Assembly: GCF_009769385.1 (NCBI RefSeq)
Contig: NZ_VKAB01000011.1
Span: 372,001 to 436,000, forward strand
Origin: Saccharothrix deserti
GTDB lineage: Bacteria; Actinomycetota; Actinomycetes; Mycobacteriales; Pseudonocardiaceae
Length of the DNA: 64,000 nucleotides
Reading direction: 5' to 3'
A model generated the notes under the pieces. The model made no database searches, was not told the DNA's origin, and was given only the letters and a program-made list of their open reading frames with translations. Below are positions 1-10,654 of the stretch, piece by piece. How positions within the stretch are numbered: the first letter of the stretch is position 1; each line of letters starts with the position of its first letter. Position numbers and translations under genes: made by a program.

Positions 1-2034
<2,034 letters not shown>

Positions 2035-2055
2035 GACGACAGCATATCCCGTGGG

Positions 2056-2071
2056 TCGAACACCCGTTCGA
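2056..2071. promoter_or_regulatory. LexA (SOS) box upstream of alkB-like gene
   Basis: TCGAAC-ACCC-GTTCGA is a perfect match to the actinobacterial/Firmicute LexA palindrome TCGAAC-N4-GTTCGA. The dyad extends further as GGGTCGAAC/GTTCGACCC (2053-2074). It is 22 bp upstream of the AlkB-like start, the usual repressor position. Confidence 0.85.
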
Positions 2072-2110
2072 CCCATAGCGGGCTCTATAGCTTCAGTGTT
2101 GACTTAAAAG

Positions 2111-2284
2111 TCATGCATCCGGTTCGGGCTTGCGCCTTCTGCCGCCGCTGCGGACCTGCTTGGAGGCCTCGTCAGTCGGTTCGGCCTGCGCGGGCTGCTT
2201 CCCGGGGGCGGCCACGTCCGCCGCGCCAGGGTGGTCGGCGAGCAGGATGGCGGCCAGCTCGTCGTAGATAGGTGTGCTGCTCAT
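2111..2284 (-). CDS. Small hypothetical protein (57 aa)
   Basis: A 57-codon reading frame starting MSSTPIYDELAAILLADHP and ending KPEPDA. The reading frame has actinobacterial codon bias. A GAGGA ribosome-binding site lies about 7 bp before ATG 2284. The N-terminal third looks able to form an amphipathic helix, followed by an Ala/Pro/Gly linker and a basic stretch (SGGRRRK). No signal peptide or known domain is seen. It lies between the SOS-regulated alkB-like gene and the divergent icmF, and does not overlap either. The function is unknown. Confidence 0.6.
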   Translation of the reverse strand: MSSTPIYDELAAILLADHPGAADVAAPGKQPAQAEPTDEASKQVRSGGRRRKPEPDA

Positions 2285-2488
2285 GGAAGATCCTCTACCC
2301 CGTTTGGACGGAAGTTACACGCGCGTTCAGGGAGAGGTACGGCCAGGGTTCCGAAAAAGATCGACGCCGATCGAGTGGTGCCCGGCCGCGGGCACGTAGG
2401 TGACCTGGCGCACAACTCGCTAGTACCTCCGATAGACGGATGTCCTAGTAATCTGGAGGGCAGTTCCGCGCTGCCGAAGGAGCCAGTC

Positions 2489-5400
2489 GTGACCGCCACC
2501 CCGCTGCACGCCCCGCTGCACCCGGTCCGCTTCGTGACCGCGGCCAGCCTGTTCGACGGGCACGACGCCGCGATCAACATCATGCGCCGCATCCTCCAGT
2601 CGCAAGGCGCGGAGGTCGTGCACCTCGGCCACAACCGGTCGGTGCGCGAGGTCGTCGCCGCGGCCGTGCAGGAGGACGTGCAGGGCATCGCGATCAGCGC
2701 CTACCAGGGCGGGCACGTCGAGTACTTCAGCTACCTGGTCGAGCTGCTGGCCGAGCGCGGCGCGGAGCACATCAAGGTCTTCGGCGGCGGTGGCGGCGTC
2801 ATCGTGCCGGAGGAGATCGAGCTGCTGCACGCGCGTGGCGTGGCGCGCATCTTCTCCCCGGCCGACGGCCAGGAGCTGGGCCTCGCCCGCATGATCAACA
2901 CGATGGTGGAGGCGTGCGACCACTCGCTGGCCGAACGCCCGCCGTCGTCGTGGGACGGCCTGTTCACCGGCAGCGAGGACGTGCTGGCCCGCGCCATCAC
3001 GCTCATCGAGGCCGGCGCGCTGCCCGCGGACGTGCGCGATCGGATGGTGCGGGCGGCGGCCGAGCGGTCCGTCCCCGTGCTCGGTATCACCGGAACGGGT
3101 GGTTCGGGCAAGTCCTCGCTGACCGACGAGCTGGTCCGCCGGTTCCGGCTGGACCAACAGGACAAGCTGCGGGTCGCGGTGCTGGCCGTCGACCCGACCC
3201 GCCGTCGTGGCGGTGGCGCGCTGCTCGGCGACCGGATCCGGATGAACTGCCTGGACGGCGACCGCGTCTTCTTCCGCTCGATGGCCACCCGCCGGGCGGG
3301 TTCGGAGGTGCCGGACGGCCTGGGCGACGCGATCCTGGCGTGCCGGGCGGCCGGGTTCGACCTGGTCATCGTGGAGACGCCCGGCATCGGCCAGGGCGAC
3401 GCGGCGATCGTGCCGTTCGTGGACCTCTCGCTGTACGTGATGACGCCGGAGTTCGGCGCCGCGTCGCAGCTGGAGAAGATCGACATGCTGGACTACGCGG
3501 ACGCGGTGGCGATCAACAAGTTCGAGCGCCGGGGCGCGGAGGACGCCCGCCGTGACGTGGCCCGTCAGCTGGTGCGCAACCGGGAGGCGTTCGGCGCGTC
3601 GTGGGAGGACATGCCGGTCTTCGGCACGTCGGCGGCGACGTTCAACGACGACGGCGTGACCGCCCTCTACCAGCACCTGCGTGGCGAGTTGGCGCAGCGC
3701 GGGCTGGACGTGACCGACGGCGTGCTGCCCGTCGTGCCGGGCAAGGTCTCCACCTCGGCGGCGACCGTGGTGCCCGCGACGCGGGTCCGGTACCTGGCCG
3801 AGATCGCCGAGACCGTGCGCGGCTACCACCGCGCCACCGAGACGCACGTGGACGCGGTGCGCCGGGTCGCGCACCTGCGGGCGGCGCGCGCGGAGCTGGA
3901 GGCGGTCGGGCACGACACGTCGGCGATCTCGTCGCTGCTGGACTCGGCGGAGAAGCAGGTCGACGCGGTGGCGGCCGAGTTGCTGGCCCGGTGGCCGAAG
4001 GTGGTGGAGGGCTACAGCGGTGACGAGATGGTGGTCCGGGTGCGGGACAAGGAGATCCACACCAAGCTGACCCGCGAGACGTTGTCCGGCAACAAGGTCC
4101 GCCGGGTGTCGCTGCCGCGCTACGACGACGAGGGCACGTTGCTGCGGTTCCTGCGCAAGGAGAACCTGCCCGGCCACTTCCCCTACACGGCGGGGGTCTT
4201 CCCGTTCAAGCGGGACGGTGAGGACCCGGCGCGGATGTTCGCCGGTGAGGGCGACGCGTTCCGCACCAACCGCCGGTTCAAGTACCTGTCGAGGGGGTCG
4301 GAGGCGACCCGGCTGTCGACCGCGTTCGACTCGGTGACGCTCTACGGCCGTGACCCCGACACCCCGCCGGACGTCTACGGCAAGGTCGGCACGTCCGGTG
4401 TGTCCATCGCGACGCTGGACGACATGAAGGCGCTCTACGACGGTTTCGACCTGACCTCGCCCACCACGTCGGTGTCGATGACCATCAACGGTCCCGCGCC
4501 GACCATCCTGGCGTTCTTCCTCAACACGGTGGTCGACCAGCAGGTCGACAAGTTCCGCGCCGAGCACGGTCGCGAGCCGTCCGAGGCCGAGGCGGCGGAG
4601 CTGAAGGCGTGGGCGCTGGCGACCGTGCGCGGCACCGTGCAGGCGGACATCCTCAAGGAGGACCAGGGGCAGAACACCTGCATCTTCTCCACCGAGTTCT
4701 CGCTGCGGATGATGGCCGACATCCAGGAGTGGTTCATCCAGCAGAAGGTGCGCAACTTCTACTCGGTGTCCATCTCCGGTTACCACATCGCCGAGGCCGG
4801 GGCGAACCCCATCAGCCAGCTCGCCTTCACGCTGGCCAACGGGTTCACCTACGTCGAGTCGTACCTGGCGCGCGGTATGAAGATCGACGATTTCGCGCCG
4901 AACCTGTCGTTCTTCTTCTCCAACGGCATGGACGCCGAGTACAGCGTGATCGGCCGGGTGGCGCGGCGGATCTGGGCGGTGGCCATGCGGGACCGCTACG
5001 GCGCCAACGACCGGTCGCAGAAGTTCAAGTACCACGTGCAGACGTCCGGGCGGTCGCTGCACGCGCAGGAGATGGACTTCAACGACATCCGCACCACGTT
5101 GCAGGCGTTGTGCGCGCTCTACGACAACACGAACTCCCTTCACACCAACGCGTACGACGAGGCGATCACCACGCCGACGGAGTCCTCGGTACGGCGGGCG
5201 ATGGCCATCCAGTTGATCATCAACAAGGAGTGGGGCCTGTCGGCGAACGAGAACCCGTTGCAGGGCTCGTTCGTCATCGAGGAGCTGACCGACCTGGTCG
5301 AGGAGGCGGTGCTGGCCGAGTTCGACCGGCTCTCCGAGCGCGGCGGCGTGCTGGGCGCGATGGAGACCGGCTACCAGCGCGGCCGGATCCAGGACGAGTC

Positions 5401-5728
5401 GATGCTGTACGAGCAGCGCAAGCACGACGGCTCGCTGCCGTTGATCGGTGTGAACACGTTCCTGCCGGAGGACGGGTCGCGTGAGCCGGTGACCATCGAG
5501 CTGGCGCGGGCGACGGAGGACGAGAAGCGTTCGCAGGTCGAGCGGACGCGTGCCTTCGCCGCCGCCCACGCGGCCGAGGCGGAGCCCGCGTTGCGGCGGC
5601 TGAAGGAGGCCGCGGCGTCGGGGGAGAACGTGTTCGCGGTGCTCATGGACGCGGCCCGGGTGTGCACCCTGGGACAGATCACCGACGCGTTCTTCGAGGT
5701 GGGCGGCCAGTACCGGCGCAACGTGTGA
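2489..5728 (+). CDS. icmF: Fused isobutyryl-CoA mutase with G-protein chaperone (IcmF)
   Basis: Coenzyme-B12 radical mutase interconverting isobutyryl-CoA and n-butyryl-CoA, fused to its MeaI-type GTPase chaperone (IcmF family, 1079 aa). In order: B12-binding domain (residues about 12-145, cobalt-ligand motif DGHD at 23-26 with HLGHNRS downstream), GTPase domain (P-loop GTGGSGKSS near 200), a linker, then the mutase TIM barrel from about residue 520 (GVFPFKR, SISGYHIAEAGANP, QTSGRSLHAQE). Where methylmalonyl-CoA mutase has VRNTYIF, this protein has GQNTCIF; the Arg-to-Gln change is typical of isobutyryl/butyryl-CoA mutases. GTG 2489 is chosen because GAAGGA precedes it and the B12 domain follows at once. 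A TAGTAAT element at 2446-2452 could be the -10 box. Confidence 0.94.
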   Translation: MTATPLHAPLHPVRFVTAASLFDGHDAAINIMRRILQSQGAEVVHLGHNRSVREVVAAAVQEDVQGIAISAYQGGHVEYFSYLVELLAERGAEHIKVFGGGGGVIVPEEIELLHARGVARIFSPADGQELGLARMINTMVEACDHSLAERPPSSWDGLFTGSEDVLARAITLIEAGALPADVRDRMVRAAAERSVPVLGITGTGGSGKSSLTDELVRRFRLDQQDKLRVAVLAVDPTRRRGGGALLGDRIRMNCLDGDRVFFRSMATRRAGSEVPDGLGDAILACRAAGFDLVIVETPGIGQGDAAIVPFVDLSLYVMTPEFGAASQLEKIDMLDYADAVAINKFERRGAEDARRDVARQLVRNREAFGASWEDMPVFGTSAATFNDDGVTALYQHLRGELAQRGLDVTDGVLPVVPGKVSTSAATVVPATRVRYLAEIAETVRGYHRATETHVDAVRRVAHLRAARAELEAVGHDTSAISSLLDSAEKQVDAVAAELLARWPKVVEGYSGDEMVVRVRDKEIHTKLTRETLSGNKVRRVSLPRYDDEGTLLRFLRKENLPGHFPYTAGVFPFKRDGEDPARMFAGEGDAFRTNRRFKYLSRGSEATRLSTAFDSVTLYGRDPDTPPDVYGKVGTSGVSIATLDDMKALYDGFDLTSPTTSVSMTINGPAPTILAFFLNTVVDQQVDKFRAEHGREPSEAEAAELKAWALATVRGTVQADILKEDQGQNTCIFSTEFSLRMMADIQEWFIQQKVRNFYSVSISGYHIAEAGANPISQLAFTLANGFTYVESYLARGMKIDDFAPNLSFFFSNGMDAEYSVIGRVARRIWAVAMRDRYGANDRSQKFKYHVQTSGRSLHAQEMDFNDIRTTLQALCALYDNTNSLHTNAYDEAITTPTESSVRRAMAIQLIINKEWGLSANENPLQGSFVIEELTDLVEEAVLAEFDRLSERGGVLGAMETGYQRGRIQDESMLYEQRKHDGSLPLIGVNTFLPEDGSREPVTIELARATEDEKRSQVERTRAFAAAHAAEAEPALRRLKEAAASGENVFAVLMDAARVCTLGQITDAFFEVGGQYRRNV

Positions 5729-5823
5729 CGGCCGTCCGGTAGGTCTACGGCGTTTCGCCTGGTGCGCTGTCGGTGCGTTCGGTCAGACTTCGCATCGCCC
5801 GGTGGGCGGATTCGAGGTGGGCT

Positions 5824-7158
5824 GTGAACCGGAACGCGGTGCCGGTGGGCGCGGTGGTGATCGCGGCGGCGCTCGGGGTGGTGGGCAGCCTGGCGGCCAA
5901 CACGGTGGACGTGAAGGCCGGTTGGTGGAAGCCGGTGCTCTGGTCGGCGGTCGGGTTGCTGGTGGCCGGCGCGGTCGCGCTGGAGGTGGTGCGGCTGCGG
6001 GCGCAGGACCCTCCGCCGGACGACCCTCCGCCGGATCAGCCGCCACCCGGGAGACGGTGGGTGAAGTGGTCCGCCGTGCTCACGTGGCGGCGACCACGGC
6101 CGCGGCTGGTGGCGGTGCTCGGGACCGCCGTCGTCGTCGTGCTCGCGGTGGCGCTGTGGCCGTGGGGCGGGGGAGGAGAAGGCGCGGCGCCGGCCACGGT
6201 CCCTATGGGACCGGTCGATCCCGCCACGGTCCCGGCGGGACCGGTCGATCCCGCCGCGGTGCGGTCGGTGGCGAAGCTGCACGCCGACAGCAGTGGAGTG
6301 CGGTCGGTGGCGTTCAGCCCGGACGGGAAGCGGATGGCCGCAGCCACCGTCGAGGGGCGCGTGGTGGTGTGGGACACCGAGACCCGGGTGCCGACAAGCA
6401 CGATCACGACCGGTCTCGACGCCGTCGTGACGGCTGAGTTCAGCGCCGACGGCGCCACCATCGCCACCGCGGGCAAAGACGGCGCTCAGGCCGTGGTGCG
6501 GTTCTGGGACGCGCAGTCCGGCGGGGACCGCGGCCGGATCACCACCGCGGGCGAGGGGGCCACCCTGGACGTGGACTACTCACCCGACGGCAGGCTGCTC
6601 GCCACCGGGGACAGCACCGGGGCCGTCCGGTTCTGGGAGACCGGCGACCTCTCCGCCACCGGGGCGCCGATCGAGCTGGCCGCCGACGTCTTCGCGGTGG
6701 CGTTCAGCCGCGACAGCGGACTGCTGGCCGCGGGCGGGGGCGACGAGACGGGCGAGCTGGCGGTGTTCGACACGGGCACCCACCAACCGGTCGGCCCGAC
6801 GAAGGACTTCCCCAGCCGCGTCACGTCCGTGTCGTTCAGCCCTGACGGCACCAGGATCGCGTTGGGCTGCCTCGACGGGGTCGTCCGCATGTTGCACGTT
6901 CCGGAGTGGACGGAGACGGCGTCGCTGACCACCGGCGGCCCTCGGCAGGTCCAGGCCGTGATCAACGCGGACGGTCGGACCGTGGCCGGCCACGTCGGTG
7001 CCGACATCCAGCTCTGGGACCTGACCTCCACCGACACCCTGGGCGCCCCGCTCGTGGGCCACGCCGCCGGCATCGGCGCCCTGGCGTTCAGCCCGGACGG
7101 TCGCCTGCTGATCACGGGTGACGAGGAGGGCTGGGTGCGGCTCTGGCAGCTCCGCTGA
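5824..7158 (+). CDS. Membrane-anchored WD40 repeat protein
   Basis: A 444-residue protein with two or three N-terminal hydrophobic segments (VGAVVIAAALGVVGSLAA, LWSAVGLLVAGAVAL, and AVLGTAVVVVLAVALWPW near residue 110). A Pro-rich stretch and a duplicated linker follow, then about six WD40 repeats recognisable by VAFSPDGK / VVVWDTE / LAFSPDGR / VRLWQL. The propeller probably faces outside the membrane and serves as a binding platform. Family knowledge gives no enzymatic role. GTG 5824 is chosen because GAGGTGG precedes it at good spacing; GTG 5773 is the alternative in-frame start. The gene stands alone between icmF and a convergent LacI gene. Confidence 0.8.
   Translation: MNRNAVPVGAVVIAAALGVVGSLAANTVDVKAGWWKPVLWSAVGLLVAGAVALEVVRLRAQDPPPDDPPPDQPPPGRRWVKWSAVLTWRRPRPRLVAVLGTAVVVVLAVALWPWGGGGEGAAPATVPMGPVDPATVPAGPVDPAAVRSVAKLHADSSGVRSVAFSPDGKRMAAATVEGRVVVWDTETRVPTSTITTGLDAVVTAEFSADGATIATAGKDGAQAVVRFWDAQSGGDRGRITTAGEGATLDVDYSPDGRLLATGDSTGAVRFWETGDLSATGAPIELAADVFAVAFSRDSGLLAAGGGDETGELAVFDTGTHQPVGPTKDFPSRVTSVSFSPDGTRIALGCLDGVVRMLHVPEWTETASLTTGGPRQVQAVINADGRTVAGHVGADIQLWDLTSTDTLGAPLVGHAAGIGALAFSPDGRLLITGDEEGWVRLWQLR
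6193..6252 (+). repeat. Two tandem 30-bp units in the WD40 gene linker
   Basis: Two adjacent 30-bp units encode TVPMGPVDPA and TVPAGPVDPA and differ at only three positions. They lie in the linker between the last membrane segment and the propeller, and being a multiple of three they keep the frame. Confidence 0.8.
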
Positions 7159-7183
7159 CCGGTCGCGACGGCGACGAGCGGCA

Positions 7184-8218
7184 TCAGCGGCTGGAGGCGC
7201 GGACCACCAGCTTGGTCGGCAGGAACGCGGGCTCCGGTTTCTCGCCGCCGTGCACCATGGTCAGCACGGCCCGCGCCGCGGCCACCCCGATGCCCGCCTT
7301 GTCCTGCGCCAGCGTGGTCAACGGCGGGTCGACCAGGGCGGCCAGCTCGATGTCGTCGAACCCCACCACGGCCAGTTCGTCCGGCACCCGCAGCCCGGCG
7401 TGGCGCGCGGCCAGCAGGGCACCCACGGCCATCTCGTCGCTCGCGCAGAACACCGCCGTCGGCGGCTCGGGCAGGGCGATCAGCGCCCGCATCGCCGCCT
7501 GGCCGCTCGGCCGGTAGAAATCGCCCTCCACGACGTACTCCGGCGGCACGCCCAGCCCCGCCTCCGCCATCGCGGTGCGGAAGCCCTCCAGCCGGTCCAC
7601 GGCCGGGCGGTTGGCCCGCGGCCCGGTGATCGTGGCGATCCGGCGATGGCCCGCCGCGACGAGGTGCCGCACGGCCAGCGCCGCGCCGCCGACGTTGTCC
7701 GACGTCACGTACGTCGCCTGCGGCCCGTCGACGTCCACGTCCACCGCCACGCACGGCAGCCCCGACTGGGCGAACGCGGCGAACGCCGGGGCGTCCGACC
7801 CGCTGTCGATGAGCACCAGCCCGCCCAGGTGGTGCCGCCGGGTCATGTTCACGTACGCCACCGGGTCGGCCAACGACGCGCCGACCGCCCGCAGCGCCGC
7901 CGAACCGCTCGTGGCGAGCATCAGCAGGTGGTACCCGTGCGCGCTCAACGCCGACTTCAACCCGATCAGCAGCTCCTGCAGGTACGGGTGCCGCCAGCCC
8001 GGCCTGCGGTGGTCGGTGTCCCACACCAGGCCGATCAGCCCGGACCGCTTGGTGGCCAACGCGCGTGCCGACTCGTTGGGCCGGTAGTCCAGCTCGCGGG
8101 CCACCCGTTCCACCACTTCGCGCTTTTCCTTGCTGACTGTCAGCGGCTGGTTGAAAACGCGTGAAACGGTCGCCACGGACACGCCGCACAGCTGGGCGAT
8201 CTCACGGATCGTGGTCAT
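7184..8218 (-). CDS. LacI-family transcriptional regulator
   Basis: A 344-residue repressor with the classic N-terminal LacI helix-turn-helix and hinge (TIREIAQLCGVSVATVSRVFN, then YRPNESARALA). It continues as a periplasmic-binding-protein-like sugar sensor domain (GLVWDTD, GLVLIDSG, VVGFDDIELAALVDPPLTT). It faces away from a sugar ABC transporter/beta-glucosidase operon and very probably controls it. A near-palindrome, TGTAACCGCTTACA, lies 15 bp before its start and is the likely operator for itself. This site differs from the CebR operator found elsewhere in the window, so the inducing sugar may also differ. Confidence 0.92.
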   Translation of the reverse strand: MTTIREIAQLCGVSVATVSRVFNQPLTVSKEKREVVERVARELDYRPNESARALATKRSGLIGLVWDTDHRRPGWRHPYLQELLIGLKSALSAHGYHLLMLATSGSAALRAVGASLADPVAYVNMTRRHHLGGLVLIDSGSDAPAFAAFAQSGLPCVAVDVDVDGPQATYVTSDNVGGAALAVRHLVAAGHRRIATITGPRANRPAVDRLEGFRTAMAEAGLGVPPEYVVEGDFYRPSGQAAMRALIALPEPPTAVFCASDEMAVGALLAARHAGLRVPDELAVVGFDDIELAALVDPPLTTLAQDKAGIGVAAARAVLTMVHGGEKPEPAFLPTKLVVRASSR

Positions 8219-8233
8219 CTCCCGCCCTTTCTT

Positions 8234-8247
8234 TGTAACCGCTTACA
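8234..8247. promoter_or_regulatory. Putative LacI-family operator
   Basis: TGTAA-CCGC-TTACA has perfect 5-bp arms around a CG-containing centre, the usual LacI-family operator design. It lies 15 bp upstream of the LacI gene start and about 240 bp before the divergent transporter operon. No second copy was found close to the transporter start. Confidence 0.6.
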
Positions 8248-8487
8248 GGCTCCCACGGAGTGTGCCCTGACCAGGGTTGACACGCTACCACCTGCGGAAA
8301 CGTCGAACCCTTGGAACGGACAGGTTATCGCTTCGTTACTTGACGGTATCGCGGCCCACGGCTGTCATGTAAACCACACCGGCCGGGTGCCAGTCCCGGT
8401 CGAATTCGCCGGAAACCCCCGGATCGACCCCACGTGTATCCGGCGTGCCCGAAACAGCCGGCGTTGATGGAGAGGGAGAACCGCGAA

Positions 8488-9723
8488 ATGAGACGAACCG
8501 GGACCGTGGTCGGCGTCGGCCTGCTGGCCGCGAGCCTGCTCGCCGGCTGCGGCAGCGGTGCGAGCGACGGCAAGACCAGGATCACGATCGGTCTGTTCGG
8601 CAACTTCGGCTACCAGCAGCTGTTCGAGGAGTACGAGAAGGCGCACCCGGACGTCGACATCACCGACCGCACCGCCTCCTACTCCGACCACCACAAGAAC
8701 CTCGCCGCGCACCTGGCCACCAACAACGGCGCGGCCGACATCGAGGCCGTCGACGTCGGCTACATCAACCAGTTCAAGGCCAACCCCAACCAGTTCACCG
8801 AGCTCAAGTCCGATATCAAGGACCGCTGGCTGGACTGGAAGTGGGAAGCCTCGCTGTCCAAGGACGGCAAGCAGATCGGCTACGGCACCGACATCGGCGG
8901 CCTGGCCATCTGCTACCGGCGCGACCTGTTCGAGGCCGCCGGCCTGCCGAGCGACCGCGACCAGGTCTCCGCGCTGTGGCCGACGTGGGAGCAGTTCATG
9001 GCCACCGGCAAGCAGTTCGCGGCCAAGGCGCCCGCCGGCGCGAAGTTCTTCGACGGCGGCCCGACCGTGCTCAACGCGATCGTCGGCCAGGCGCCCACCG
9101 GCTACTACGACAAGTCCGACAAGATCGTCGTCGGCGACAACGCCGACATCAGGAAAGGCTGGGACCTCGTCGCGCAGGGCGTGGCCGATGGTCTGTCCGC
9201 CGGTCTGCTGCACAGCACCCCGCAGTGGAACACCGGCTTCAAGCAGGGCCAGTTCGCCACCCTCGCCTGCCCCGCCTGGATGATGGCCAAGATCAAGGAC
9301 CAGGCGCCGGAAACCGCCGGCAAGTGGGACCTCGCGGCCGTGCCCGGCGGCGGCGGCAACTGGGGCGGCTCCTACCTGACCGTGCCCAAGCAGGGCAAGA
9401 ACGTGGACAAGGCCGTCGAACTGGCCACCTGGCTCACCGCGCCCGAGCAGCAGGGCAAGGTCTTCGCCAACGCCGGCCTGCTGCCGTCCACGCCCTCGCT
9501 CTACAGCGAGCAGTCCGTGGCCACCAAGCAGGACGCGTTCTTCAACAACGCCCCCGTCGGCCGGGTGTTCACCGACGCCGCCCGCGCCCTCAAGCCGCAG
9601 TACCAGGGGCCGAAAGCCGGTGACGTGCAGACCGAGATGGGCAACGCCATGCAGCGCGTCGAACAGGGCAAGCAGGGCCCGGACGAGTCGTGGACGCAGT
9701 TCGTCCGCGACGTGACGAGATGA
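8488..9723 (+). CDS. Sugar ABC transporter substrate-binding lipoprotein
   Basis: Extracellular carbohydrate-binding lipoprotein (solute-binding family 1, CebE/NgcE-like, 411 aa). The signal peptide ends in the lipobox LLAGC, so the mature protein is anchored at its Cys on the outer face of the membrane. Typical family features follow: LAAHLATNNGAADIEAVD, GLAICYRRDLFEAAGLP, LPSTPSLY. ATG 8488 is chosen because GGAGAGGGAG stands just before it and the signal peptide begins there. It is the first gene of a four-gene operon overlapping the next by 4 bp. The sugar is probably a beta-glucoside or cello-oligosaccharide, judging from the GH1 enzyme in the operon. Confidence 0.92.
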   Translation: MRRTGTVVGVGLLAASLLAGCGSGASDGKTRITIGLFGNFGYQQLFEEYEKAHPDVDITDRTASYSDHHKNLAAHLATNNGAADIEAVDVGYINQFKANPNQFTELKSDIKDRWLDWKWEASLSKDGKQIGYGTDIGGLAICYRRDLFEAAGLPSDRDQVSALWPTWEQFMATGKQFAAKAPAGAKFFDGGPTVLNAIVGQAPTGYYDKSDKIVVGDNADIRKGWDLVAQGVADGLSAGLLHSTPQWNTGFKQGQFATLACPAWMMAKIKDQAPETAGKWDLAAVPGGGGNWGGSYLTVPKQGKNVDKAVELATWLTAPEQQGKVFANAGLLPSTPSLYSEQSVATKQDAFFNNAPVGRVFTDAARALKPQYQGPKAGDVQTEMGNAMQRVEQGKQGPDESWTQFVRDVTR

Positions 9724-10640
9724 AGACGGACTGGCGCGAACGCCGCCACCGGTGGGACATCCGGTACGCGCCGTACGCCTACATCGCGCCGTACTTCCTG
9801 CTGTTCGCGGTGTTCGGCCTGTTCCCCCTGCTCTACACCGCGTGGGTGTCGATGCAGGAGCGCAACCTGATCGACGGCGACGCGGCCACGTTCGTCGGGC
9901 TCGACAACTACGTCGAACTGCTCACCGCGGACCCGTACTTCTGGAACGCGATGGGCAACACGCTGAGCCTGTGGCTGCTCACCACCGTCCCGCAGATCCT
10001 GTTCGCGCTCGGCATCGCGCAGCTGCTCAACCGGCGGCTGCGCGGCCGGACGTTCTTCCGGATGGGCGTGCTGCTGCCGAACATCACGTCGGTGGCGGCC
10101 GTGACGATCATCTTCGCGCAGCTGTTCGGCCGGGACTTCGGCCTGATCAACTGGGCGCTGGAGCTGTTCGGCGCGGGCCGGATCGACTGGCAGGCGGGCA
10201 CCGCCAGCTCGCACACCGCCATCGCCGCGATGGTGGTGTGGCGCTGGACCGGCTACCACGCGTTGATCTTCCTGGCGTCCATGCAGGCCATCCCGACCAG
10301 CGTGTACGAGGCGGCCCGGCTGGACGGCGCGAACGGCTGGCAGCAGTTCTGGCGGATCACCGTCCCCATGCTGCGCCCGCAGATCATCTTCTCCACCGTG
10401 ATCGCCACCGCGGGCAACATGCGGCTGCTGGCCGAGCCGCTGCTGTTCAACCCGGGCGCGGGCGCCGAGACCGGCGGCTCGGACCGGCAGTTCCAGACCG
10501 CCGCGCTCTACCTCTACGAGCACGGCTTCAAGAAGTTCGACTTCGGCTACGCGTCGGCCATCGCCTGGCTGCTGGTCATCGCGACGGTCCTCATCACCGG
10601 GCTGAGCTACCTGGCCGCCCGCCGCATCCGGACCGACTGA
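9720..10640 (+). CDS. Sugar ABC transporter permease (MalF/CebF type)
   Basis: Inner-membrane permease of 306 residues with six predicted membrane spans, starting YAYIAPYFLLFAVFGLFPLLY. It has the ABC-binding EAA loop EAARLDGANGWQQFWRITVP near residue 200. ATG 9720 overlaps the stop codon of the lipoprotein gene (ATGA), so the two are translationally coupled. It pairs with the following permease to form the channel. Confidence 0.93.
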   Translation: MKTDWRERRHRWDIRYAPYAYIAPYFLLFAVFGLFPLLYTAWVSMQERNLIDGDAATFVGLDNYVELLTADPYFWNAMGNTLSLWLLTTVPQILFALGIAQLLNRRLRGRTFFRMGVLLPNITSVAAVTIIFAQLFGRDFGLINWALELFGAGRIDWQAGTASSHTAIAAMVVWRWTGYHALIFLASMQAIPTSVYEAARLDGANGWQQFWRITVPMLRPQIIFSTVIATAGNMRLLAEPLLFNPGAGAETGGSDRQFQTAALYLYEHGFKKFDFGYASAIAWLLVIATVLITGLSYLAARRIRTD

Positions 10641-10654
10641 AAGGGCTGGACAAG

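Noticed and set aside
2420-5569. 1049-codon open frame opposite icmF
   Set aside because: Same antisense effect of codon bias; low-complexity Arg/His/Val composition, no start signals, and a fully recognisable IcmF on the other strand.
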